The notes under the pieces: generated by a model
Told to the model about the DNA's origin: nothing
Database searches by the model: none
What the model saw: the letters and a program-made list of their open reading frames with translations, nothing else
Translations under genes and position numbers: made by a program
From: Bacteroidota bacterium
GTDB lineage: Bacteria; Bacteroidota; Bacteroidia; Chitinophagales; BACL12
Assembly (NCBI GenBank): GCA_016718035.1
Contig: JADKEK010000005.1
Span: 1 to 64,000 of the forward strand
DNA length: 64,000 nucleotides
Direction of reading: 5' to 3'
Shown here: positions 10,381 to 18,327 of the stretch, piece after piece
Position numbering within the stretch: position 1 is the first letter of the stretch
How the letters are laid out: the number at the start of each line of letters is the position of its first letter

Positions 10381-10560
10381 GAATTCGGAGCTCGGCTGCG
10401 GCGGACGAGGCAAGCGTCATATTTATTTTTCAAATTGACAATAAGAAGATAAACTACTTTTCTTGCTCCGAATCGCGTTAGGGATAGCAGTGAAAAGCCC
10501 GCAGGAATGAGGCACGAATGACGAGGACTTGGAACGTATAGCCCGGCCAACGCCCAAAAA
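10381..10560. other. GC-rich structured intergenic element upstream of guaB
   Basis: This stretch is markedly richer in G and C than its surroundings and no convincing gene was found in it. ATTCGGAGC at 10383-10391 pairs with GCTCCGAAT at 10465-10473. The segment around 10471-10554, including GGGATAGCAGTGAAAAGCCC and GTATAGCCCGG, looks like a dispersed intergenic sequence I recall from other Bacteroidota genomes. That recollection was not checked. It may be an unannotated structured RNA or a repeat. Short open frames here have no family features. Confidence 0.45.
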
Positions 10561-10567
10561 ACCTCTT

Positions 10568-10598
10568 TTTGCAAATTCAAATTCCCGTTCTATCTTTG
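10568..10598 (+). promoter_or_regulatory. guaB promoter, -7 box 3 nt from the start codon
   Basis: TTTG at 10568-10571 and TATCTTTG at 10591-10598 are 19 nt apart, an essentially perfect Bacteroidetes promoter. The box ends only 3 nt before the guaB ATG at 10602, so the transcript should begin at or beside the start codon (leaderless). Confidence 0.75.
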
Positions 10599-10601
10599 CA
10601 C

Positions 10602-12071
10602 ATGGAAAATCTCTCAACTAAGTTTTTGGGTGAAAGTCTCACCTTCGATGATCTCCTTGTAGTTCCGGCCTATTCTGAAGTATTACCACGTGAAGTAGAT
10701 ATTTCTACACAACTCACACGCAATTTGCGTATTAATGTGCCTATTATTTCGGCTGCAATGGACACTGTGACTGAGTATAAGATGGCAGTTGCTATGGCCA
10801 GAGAGGGTGGTATTGGTATCATTCACAAAAACATGAGTATTGAGAAGCAGGCAGACCAGGTAAGACGGGTAAAAAGAAGTGATAGTGGGTTAATTATTGA
10901 CCCTGTTACCTTGTCACAAAACGCCATTATTCGCGACGCACTTGCCATGATGAAGGAATTCAAAATTGGTGGAATTCCGGTAGTTGATGAAAACAAGAAG
11001 CTGGTTGGGATTTTGACGAACCGCGACTTACGTTTTGAAACCAATATGCAGCGACCAATTGCTGAGGTGATGACCACCACGAATTTAATTACTGCGCCTG
11101 AAGGAACAACCTTGCAACAGGCTGAAAATATCCTCAAAAATTACCGTATCGAAAAGCTGCCTGTTGTTGATGGCAATGGCATTTTGAAGGGATTGATTAC
11201 GTATAAAGATATTCTCAAACTGGCGAGCCACCCGCGAGCTTGTAAAGATAAATATGGTCGTTTACTGGTTGGTGCTGCGGTGGGTGTTACACATGACACT
11301 ATCCAACGTATTGAAGCATTAAAAGCCGTTGGTGCCGACTTAGTAATTATTGACACGGCGCACGGTCATTCGAAAGGGGTGATTGATATGGTGAAGCTGG
11401 TAAAATCGAAGTTTCCGGATTTAGAGGTTGTTGCGGGTAACGTAGCAACCGGGGCTGGAGCCAAAGCACTTGCCGATGCCGGTGTCGACGCGGTTAAAGT
11501 GGGTGTTGGTCCGGGAAGTATTTGCACCACGCGTGTTGTGGCAGGTGTTGGTGTTGCTCAAATCAGTGCAATTAACGACGCAGCCAATGCATTAAAAGGC
11601 ACCGGAGTTCCGGTAATTGGCGATGGTGGCATTCGATACACCGGTGATATTGTAAAAGCAATTGTAGCAGGCGCCGATACCATTATGGCCGGTAGTTTAT
11701 TAGCCGGAACGGAAGAAAGCCCTGGTGAAACCATTATTTACGAAGGCCGAAAATTTAAATCTTACCGCGGAATGGGTAGCGTGGAAGCTATGGAAATGGG
11801 TTCTAAAGACCGGTATTTTCAGGATGTGGAAGATGATATTAAAAAATTAGTCCCTGAAGGAATTGTTGGTCGTGTTCCATTTAAAGGCACATTGGAAGAA
11901 GTGATGGTGCAATATATTGGTGGTTTAAGAGCCGGTATGGGATATGCAGGTGCTAAAGATGTAGCCTCTTTACATAATGCACAATTTGTAAAAATAACTG
12001 CAAGTGGTATTCGTGAATCGCATCCACATGATGTTGTAATTACAAAAGAAGCACCTAATTATAGCAGATAA
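10602..12071 (+). CDS. guaB: Inosine-5'-monophosphate dehydrogenase
   Basis: Cytoplasmic enzyme oxidising IMP to XMP with NAD, the committed step of GMP synthesis. The protein is 489 residues. The N-terminal LTFDDLLVVPAYSEVLP motif is typical of the family. A pair of CBS domains lies at about residues 98-215. The catalytic loop GVGPGSICTTRVV places the nucleophile at Cys308. The flap motif YRGMGSVEAM is present. The start was chosen at ATG 10602 because the family begins just before FLGESLTFDD; an in-frame ATG 33 nt upstream lies ahead of the promoter box. The gene stands alone. Confidence 0.97.
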   Translation: MENLSTKFLGESLTFDDLLVVPAYSEVLPREVDISTQLTRNLRINVPIISAAMDTVTEYKMAVAMAREGGIGIIHKNMSIEKQADQVRRVKRSDSGLIIDPVTLSQNAIIRDALAMMKEFKIGGIPVVDENKKLVGILTNRDLRFETNMQRPIAEVMTTTNLITAPEGTTLQQAENILKNYRIEKLPVVDGNGILKGLITYKDILKLASHPRACKDKYGRLLVGAAVGVTHDTIQRIEALKAVGADLVIIDTAHGHSKGVIDMVKLVKSKFPDLEVVAGNVATGAGAKALADAGVDAVKVGVGPGSICTTRVVAGVGVAQISAINDAANALKGTGVPVIGDGGIRYTGDIVKAIVAGADTIMAGSLLAGTEESPGETIIYEGRKFKSYRGMGSVEAMEMGSKDRYFQDVEDDIKKLVPEGIVGRVPFKGTLEEVMVQYIGGLRAGMGYAGAKDVASLHNAQFVKITASGIRESHPHDVVITKEAPNYSR

Positions 12072-12177
12072 ATAGCGTGCTGTAATTAAGTATCGTGTTT
12101 ATTTGAAGTTGATTTTGGTAAGCCTTTAAATAGCATACCAACTTTCTACAGCAACCAAAGTGCTTTTAATTAATATT

Positions 12178-13638
12178 CTATTTTTTTACAAACTCTTTCA
12201 CAATAAAAATTTCGTAAAATTTTTGTGTGCTGGTGTCGCTATATTGTTGGCTCAATTCTTTTTCGATATTATTATCTGGAAAACTAAAATCTGCACCCGC
12301 ATTTAAAAATACAATGTGGTTATAATCTTTATAATCCAATTCAGATATAGCATTTGTTGTATAAATATGATTTTTGGTAAAGTCTGCCTGAATGTTCTTA
12401 TAAATTTCCTTGGTATTAATATTTTTAAACACTCGTTTATCATAATAATACGCAAAATTTAAAACAAAATGTTTGGGAGATATAATAACCATAGTACTGT
12501 CTTGTTTAAGGCTTTCAACATATTGTACCGTTTCCCGCACATTTCGTTTATTAGTAATATTTAAACTGGTTGTTGCGATAAATAGTATGCATATAATAAT
12601 GGGTGGCAACAATGCCATAACGCGACCATTTATTAAGTTATTTGCAACAGCACTCAAGAGCAAAACAAATGGGATGGCGGCAAACATTAAATACCTATCC
12701 AAGAACACAGGCACTGCATAGGAAATAAAAAACATGCCGAAGAACCCAACTACAAACCAATAGGTCAGGAGTTTATTTATAAGATTAGCTTTTTCTTTTA
12801 AAATAAAGAATTTAATTATGGCAATTATAAAAAACAATATAGATATAGCAGCAACAACCGGCATATTTGTAAAGGTTTTTACCATACCAAATAAACTGTT
12901 GAATCCATCTGGCGCTTGAATCCAGGTTCCATTTGTAACAGAGTCGGTGAAGCGAATAAACATTGTGTATAGCATCGGTAGGTAACAAATTGCAATAATG
13001 CCGAATATGAAAAGCATTTTTCGCAATAATAGTTGTCTTAAATGCGGGTTAAATAGTATAAATGTAATTTCGATCCCTAAAACAATTATGCCAAAGTAAT
13101 GCGTATAAATGAGCAGTACATTTATGATGATAAACAACCAACTATATTTAAAAGGTTCGGCTTTTTGATTTATAAATTGGATGTAATAGTATAGTGACAT
13201 AGTTGTCAGCATGCCGAACAATGTATACCCACGAGCTTGATGCGCATATAAAATTTGGTAATTGGAAAAAACAAAAAGCACACATGCTGTCAAGGCAATT
13301 TCCGGTGTTAAATATTTAATCCCGATTTTATAAATGTAATATGCCGTAATACTGCTAAAAATAAGTGAGGGCAATCGCACCGCCCATTCGGATATGCCAA
13401 ATATCGAAATCCAATAATGCAAAATAATTTCATAAAGTGGGGGATTGTTGCCACTACTTAGTAACCTAACAATAGAAAACACATCCATTTGTGCGTGATA
13501 AATACTAAACGGCTCGTCGCCTGCAATAGATGTTGATGGCAAAAATAAACCCTTTATAAGCGTATTTAGCAGCACAAAAGCAAAGGGCAAAACCACAAGT
13601 AGCTTTGGGTGCTTTAAAAAATCAGTTTTATACTTCAT
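12178..13638 (-). CDS. GT39-type (PMT/ArnT-like) membrane glycosyltransferase
   Basis: Probable polyprenyl-phosphate-sugar-dependent glycosyltransferase of the inner membrane. The acidic motif after the first membrane segment (GDEPFSIYHAQ, about residues 38-48) and the following NNPPLYEIILHYW and RLPS segments are those of the PMT_2/GT39 fold. About ten hydrophobic segments follow, then a soluble C-terminal domain from about residue 370. I start at MKYKTDF (13638) rather than the longer frame at 13689, because the extra 17 residues are not membrane-like and contain no family motif. Acceptor substrate is unknown. A distant relative lies at 15424-16929. Confidence 0.8.
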   Translation of the reverse strand: MKYKTDFLKHPKLLVVLPFAFVLLNTLIKGLFLPSTSIAGDEPFSIYHAQMDVFSIVRLLSSGNNPPLYEIILHYWISIFGISEWAVRLPSLIFSSITAYYIYKIGIKYLTPEIALTACVLFVFSNYQILYAHQARGYTLFGMLTTMSLYYYIQFINQKAEPFKYSWLFIIINVLLIYTHYFGIIVLGIEITFILFNPHLRQLLLRKMLFIFGIIAICYLPMLYTMFIRFTDSVTNGTWIQAPDGFNSLFGMVKTFTNMPVVAAISILFFIIAIIKFFILKEKANLINKLLTYWFVVGFFGMFFISYAVPVFLDRYLMFAAIPFVLLLSAVANNLINGRVMALLPPIIICILFIATTSLNITNKRNVRETVQYVESLKQDSTMVIISPKHFVLNFAYYYDKRVFKNINTKEIYKNIQADFTKNHIYTTNAISELDYKDYNHIVFLNAGADFSFPDNNIEKELSQQYSDTSTQKFYEIFIVKEFVKK

Positions 13639-13702
13639 AAGGCAAATTCTTCCGGCAAAAATCCATGTTAATGTCCAGCTTGTAATCAAATATTATGAAA
13701 TT

Positions 13703-13759
13703 TTTAATGAGCTGCACAAGTTACAAATTGTGCAGTGACGACTATTGTCGCTCATTAAA
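13703..13759. repeat. Compact nested inverted repeat (three-way-junction-like)
   Basis: An outer 10-bp stem (TTTAATGAGC 13703-13712 with GCTCATTAAA 13750-13759) encloses two small hairpins: TGCACAA/TTGTGCA (13713-13734) and CGAC/GTCG (13739-13750). A related GCGACTTATAGTCG hairpin lies shortly downstream, near 13792. The remainder of 13760-14300 holds no gene or clear signal that I can support. Confidence 0.55.
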
Positions 13760-14300
13760 CATTTAAAATTAATAATTTTCCGATTATCAAGGCGACTTAT
13801 AGTCGGTTGAGAAAATAATTCAACTTGAATATACAATTACTAGATGGAAACCAATTCTTTTTATAAATCTTTTATGTAATGAAGCATACCGATTTGAGTT
13901 GTTTATTTTCAAGCAGTTTTCAAGTTTTATATTAATTAGATTTCATAAAATATTTGCCGTCGTGTTGATATCTACCATTCTTTAACTTTAAACACCTAAG
14001 ACACTAAAAAAACAATTTTAGATTCTGGCTTTTAACACCCCTTTTTTTGAAATGGTGGAAAATTTATGCCTTAATTTCGTATACGAAAGTTTGGCTTGAT
14101 TTTAATGATCTACAAGACATATTATTATAGCTGATGGTTAATTGAACCAGGCCTCGATAATCAGTCGTTTTTGCTGGGTAACAGGCAACTTTTAATGAGG
14201 ATTTACTGTAATAAAGGGTGATTTGCACTACCGTTGAAGTAAATTAACTCAAATGTTTAAAACTTTCCACGAAATCGTTTTAAGTTATAGGTAAAAAATT

Positions 14301-14308
14301 TAAATTTG
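14301..14308 (+). promoter_or_regulatory. -7 box upstream of the outer-membrane protein gene
   Basis: TAAATTTG fits the TAnnTTTG box and lies 32 nt before the start codon at 14341. No convincing TTG lies 17-23 nt upstream, so this is a partial match. Confidence 0.45.
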
Positions 14309-14340
14309 TTGTAATAATTAATTTAACCAAAACACATATC

Positions 14341-15039
14341 ATGAAAAAAACACTATTTACAGCCTTTTTAACCCTTACCACTTTTGTATTGTTTTCCCAA
14401 TCAGGCAGCAATTTCACAGTTAGGCTAAATACATTAATTCCATCCGGTGAATTTAAAGATGATGATTATGATGATTTTTTACTCGATGGTGCTGGCGGTG
14501 CCGGAGCGGGAATCGGATTAGGATTTGAGTTTGCCAAAGAAATTGAAGTAGAGGGTTTATCAATAATTGGTTCGGTAGACGTTCTAGTAAACGGATTGTC
14601 GAAAGAAATAAAAGAAAACATTGAGGACGACCTTGATCCAAGCGATAAGATTACTTATTTAAAGTACATCAACGCCCCGGTTTTAATTGGGGCAAAATAT
14701 AGCTTATTAGCATCCAATATCGGTATTTTTGGGAAGTTTAATGTGGGCTTAAATATGCTTCATATAACCAATTACGAAGTTGAATACGATGGATATGGAA
14801 CAAACACTTTGTCCTTTGACAACTCTATGAAACTTGCTTATGGAATAGGAGCGGGTATTGTGCTTAATGAAAAAATTTCTATAGGATTTGACTATTTAGG
14901 ACTTGGTTCTCATCCAATTGATGGTAAGGATACCTATGAAGATGATTCCTTTGATAGCGAAGTAGATATTAGCGATTACTACGATACAAGAGATATTTCA
15001 ATTTCCGGTATTAAATTACATCTGGGCTTTATCTTTTAA
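14341..15039 (+). CDS. Outer-membrane beta-barrel protein, PorT-like fold
   Basis: A 232-residue protein with a clear signal peptide (MKKTLFTAFLTLTTFVLFSQ). It has alternating polar and hydrophobic strands ending in an aromatic residue (GIKLHLGFIF), as expected of a small outer-membrane beta-barrel. Two acidic stretches (KDDDYDDF near residue 40 and EDDSFDSEVD near residue 200) probably lie in loops. No enzymatic motif is visible. The gene sits alone, with its own -7 box and a bidirectional terminator downstream. Function unknown. Confidence 0.75.
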   Translation: MKKTLFTAFLTLTTFVLFSQSGSNFTVRLNTLIPSGEFKDDDYDDFLLDGAGGAGAGIGLGFEFAKEIEVEGLSIIGSVDVLVNGLSKEIKENIEDDLDPSDKITYLKYINAPVLIGAKYSLLASNIGIFGKFNVGLNMLHITNYEVEYDGYGTNTLSFDNSMKLAYGIGAGIVLNEKISIGFDYLGLGSHPIDGKDTYEDDSFDSEVDISDYYDTRDISISGIKLHLGFIF

Positions 15040-15288
15040 TTGTAACTGGTTTGTCAGCTAATAAACGATTATGGTTAAAACATATTTATCAAAGCAAGTT
15101 ATTAATACGCCGGCTCTATTACGATACTATTTAAGTTAAGCAATCTAGAAATTAAATATACCGAATTGGCGCATTTTGGTAATAGTAACAAGCAACCTTA
15201 ATCGAAGGTAGGTTGATAAAGCATTTAAACAATTTGAATACTACATCGAAAAGGTTATTAGTTGAAAATAACTATTGTAGTATGAATT

Positions 15289-15337
15289 AAAAAATCAGGT
15301 GAGTTTTATTATTACATAAACTCACCTGATTTTTTTT
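15289..15337. terminator. Bidirectional intrinsic terminator
   Basis: An 18-bp stem (15289-15306 with 15318-15335, loop 11 nt) has A residues on its left and an eight-T tract on its right, so it can stop transcription from both sides. It separates the convergent genes ending at 15039 and 15424. The remainder of 15040-15423 shows no gene. Confidence 0.85.
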
Positions 15338-15423
15338 ATGTTATTAGTATAATAAAACAATTGATATTCTACATGTATGTTCTCAATTCAAAAAATAATA
15401 ATTATCGAAGCAATACAAATTGA

Positions 15424-16929
15424 TTATTTGGCATCATCTGTCATATCCAACTCAATTAAGTGAACGTCCCTATTGTCTTCAAACCCGCTTGGTATTTCTC
15501 CCTCATAGGCAACATATACATTGTATCCTCTTGCTTGCAAGTCGAAAATTGTTTTATCATCCGGTAATTGCTGATATACCATAAACTCTGTATAGAACAT
15601 TGCGTCAATTGGCATATTATAGTTAAACAATACTGCGTTTTGTTGAATATTTTTGTCAATAGCCTTTAGCTCAGTAACCCAGTTGTAGTCCTTAGAAGGA
15701 GGTGTAAGGAGTTTCGATCTTTCGATACAATATCGCACAGGCAGCAACAACAATAAAGCAATAACGAAACCGGACAAATACTTTTTCCACCCTTGAAGGT
15801 TTTGTTCCTTCATGTAAAAAATAAACCATCCTGTTATCATAAAAATAGCCGGGGAGGTGAATAAAATATACCCTTGCATTTTTGTTTTAACTACAGTAAA
15901 AAACAACAGTGGTATTATTATCCAAATGGCTAAACTATAATATTTAATAGACGATGTTTTGTTGAATAATTTATATAAAAAATAGAGAAGTGGAATATAA
16001 ACAAGTTCACCATAGTTAATTCTCAATCGCTCAAGAAAAAACCACCACGGTTCGTCTCTGCCTCCAAGTATTTCAAAAATATGTTGGCGGTTATAATGTT
16101 TTTCCCATGCCGTTTCTGCCGGGAATGTATTGGTAATATATATTTGCCATGGTAACGAAATAATAATAATTACGCCAACCAATATTGCAAAATGTTTTGC
16201 CATTTCAGCTATTGAAAAAGTTTTACTCGAATAAGCCAATATCAACCAAATTGGCAACACAATTAATGCAGGGAGCCACTTTGTTAATATTGCAAATGCA
16301 ATCATTAGTCCCGCCAATATGTTAAAAATGACACTTTTAGTTGTAACAAATTTTGTAGTGAAATAAATAGCTGATAAAATAAAAATCAAAAACAATAAAT
16401 CATAATGGTCTGTAGCAACCCGGCCACCGGTTAATTCAATAATTAACCCATTTAGTGAAAAAAGGAAAGCTGAAACAAATGCTACTTTACGATTATAAAA
16501 ATAAATACCGACTAAAAAAATGAGCCATATGCCTAATGTTGACAATAATACACTTGGCAGTCGCATGGCAAATTCGTTTACTCCAAAAACGTTCATACTA
16601 GCCGCCATCATCCACAATGGCATCGGTTGCTTATGCACCCAAATATGGTTTTTATGCCATTGTTTATAATTATATGGCAATACAGGGTCTTCATACAAAG
16701 TTGGTTTTAGCGGCTCCGAAATAATATTTTTCGCCACCAGAGCATGATAACGTTCGTCCCAAGGATGCAAATAGGGATCGCTGGCGACAAAACACCTAAT
16801 AATAAACCCGGCTAATACTACTAATAAAACTGCTGATTTAATTTTATCATGCTTGGAATAATAAAATGCAATTAGATAAAGAATTGCTGCTAAAACAAGT
16901 ATTATAATTCCTATTGTATTATCGAACAT
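15424..16929 (-). CDS. GT39-type (PMT/ArnT-like) membrane glycosyltransferase
   Basis: Integral inner-membrane glycosyltransferase of 501 residues. The first periplasmic loop carries the acidic motif HPWDERYHALVAKN (about residues 56-69), followed by HKQPMPLWMMA and RLPSVLLS, the hallmarks of the PMT_2/ArnT family. About ten membrane segments and a short soluble C-terminal domain (about 410-501) follow. A TAAATTTG box on the minus strand (16963-16956) lies about 26 nt upstream of the start. Substrate unknown; lipid-A, S-layer or O-linked protein glycosylation are all possible. Confidence 0.82.
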   Translation of the reverse strand: MFDNTIGIIILVLAAILYLIAFYYSKHDKIKSAVLLVVLAGFIIRCFVASDPYLHPWDERYHALVAKNIISEPLKPTLYEDPVLPYNYKQWHKNHIWVHKQPMPLWMMAASMNVFGVNEFAMRLPSVLLSTLGIWLIFLVGIYFYNRKVAFVSAFLFSLNGLIIELTGGRVATDHYDLLFLIFILSAIYFTTKFVTTKSVIFNILAGLMIAFAILTKWLPALIVLPIWLILAYSSKTFSIAEMAKHFAILVGVIIIISLPWQIYITNTFPAETAWEKHYNRQHIFEILGGRDEPWWFFLERLRINYGELVYIPLLYFLYKLFNKTSSIKYYSLAIWIIIPLLFFTVVKTKMQGYILFTSPAIFMITGWFIFYMKEQNLQGWKKYLSGFVIALLLLLPVRYCIERSKLLTPPSKDYNWVTELKAIDKNIQQNAVLFNYNMPIDAMFYTEFMVYQQLPDDKTIFDLQARGYNVYVAYEGEIPSGFEDNRDVHLIELDMTDDAK

Positions 16930-17000
16930 ATTATTAATTTACAGTAGATAATAATCAAATTTACAGCTTGTTCTCGCCAAAAAATTATGTAATTAGCTTA

Positions 17001-18317
17001 CTATTGTTTCAATACCACATACCCCCATGCCGGAACGGTAATTTTTTTGCCCGCTTTTAATTTTTGTTTTTTTCCTGTGAATACATTTTTATATTTCCCG
17101 GAATCGGTATTTAATACTGCATCATGTGCGTCGGAAGATAAATTTAAAATAACCAGCACTTTATTATCGCCTAATGTTCTGGTATAGGCATAAATTTTTT
17201 CGTGCTGTGTATCAATTCTTTTATAATCGCCACCATAAGAGCCATTCCATAACGCGGGATTATCTGCTTTTAATTGGATTAATGTGGTATAAAATTGGGT
17301 GAAGTTTCTATTGTCCAACCAAACCACCGAATCTTTATCAAAGAACTTTAAACGGCGATCGAGTGCTACTTCCTGACCGGTATACAATAAAAACATACCC
17401 GGAATAGTTGCAGCCATAACACCGAATGTTTTAGCACCATCGCCCATACGTTCAAACTCGGTTCCATTCCAACTATTTTCATCATGGTTGCTGGTGAAAT
17501 TCATGAAATAACTTCCGGCAGGATATACCGTATTGTGGTTAACAATAATACTATCCATTCTGTCTGCCAGCGCCGTTCCCTTTGCAATTTCATTCATGAT
17601 ATGGTGTTTTGACCAACCATAAGTCATATGAAAACCATCAGTATGAAATTGAGGGCCTTCCGCTTCTGCCAGTAAAAAAATATCGGGTTTAATCTTTTTT
17701 AATTCTGCTAAAGCTTCTATCCAGAAATCATCCGGCACCATACCTGCTACATCACAACGAAAACCATCGATATCGGCTTCGGTTACCCAAAATTTCATAT
17801 CAGCAATCATGGCAGCGCGCATGGCTTTATTATCATAATTCAAATCAGCCACATCACTCCAGTCTGCTACCGGTGGAATAACATTTCCTGATTTATCAGT
17901 AGTATAAAATTCGGGATGTGATTTCATCCATACATGATCAAAACTGGTGTGATTGGCCACCCAGTCTAAAATAATTGTCATGTCGCGTTTATGTGCCTCA
18001 TCTACCAATTTTTTAAAATCTTTCATTGAACCAAATTCGGGATTGGTTGCAGTGTAATCGGCAATGGAATAATAACTTCCTAAACTTCCCTTGCGATTTA
18101 ATTCGCCAATTGGCTGTACCGGCATTAACCATAAAATACCGACACCCATTTTTTCGAGGCGCGGTAAATGGGTTGCAAAAGCGTCGAAAGTTCCTTCCTG
18201 TGTATATTGACGAATATTAACCTCGTAAATGGTTTTATCTTTTGTCCATTCAGGTGCCTGAGCAAATGTGATTTGACAAAGGAGCAGAGCGAATAAAATG
18301 CAGCTTATTTTTTTCAT
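17001..18317 (-). CDS. Secreted GH13 alpha-amylase family glycosidase
   Basis: Alpha-glucan hydrolase of 438 residues. It begins with a signal peptide (MKKISCILFALLLCQITFAQ), so it is exported. The four GH13 regions are visible: DWVANH (I), GFRCDVAG with the nucleophile Asp (II), LLAEAEGP with the acid/base Glu (III) and TSNHDEN (IV). A C-terminal beta domain ends GYVVLKQ. I start at 18317; the longer frame to 18416 adds 33 residues that run into the upstream gene. The upstream amylase stops 10 nt before this start, so both are in one operon. No sorting domain is seen, suggesting a periplasmic enzyme. Confidence 0.9.
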   Translation of the reverse strand: MKKISCILFALLLCQITFAQAPEWTKDKTIYEVNIRQYTQEGTFDAFATHLPRLEKMGVGILWLMPVQPIGELNRKGSLGSYYSIADYTATNPEFGSMKDFKKLVDEAHKRDMTIILDWVANHTSFDHVWMKSHPEFYTTDKSGNVIPPVADWSDVADLNYDNKAMRAAMIADMKFWVTEADIDGFRCDVAGMVPDDFWIEALAELKKIKPDIFLLAEAEGPQFHTDGFHMTYGWSKHHIMNEIAKGTALADRMDSIIVNHNTVYPAGSYFMNFTSNHDENSWNGTEFERMGDGAKTFGVMAATIPGMFLLYTGQEVALDRRLKFFDKDSVVWLDNRNFTQFYTTLIQLKADNPALWNGSYGGDYKRIDTQHEKIYAYTRTLGDNKVLVILNLSSDAHDAVLNTDSGKYKNVFTGKKQKLKAGKKITVPAWGYVVLKQ

Positions 18318-18327
18318 CGTTGTAAAC

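Noticed and set aside
10362..10617. Two overlapping minus-strand reading frames upstream of guaB
   Set aside because: They lie in the GC-rich structured element and overlap the guaB promoter; no protein-like features.
13639..13689. Upstream extension of the GT39 gene to 13689
   Set aside because: The added 17 residues lack family features and precede a normal short N terminus at MKYKTDF.
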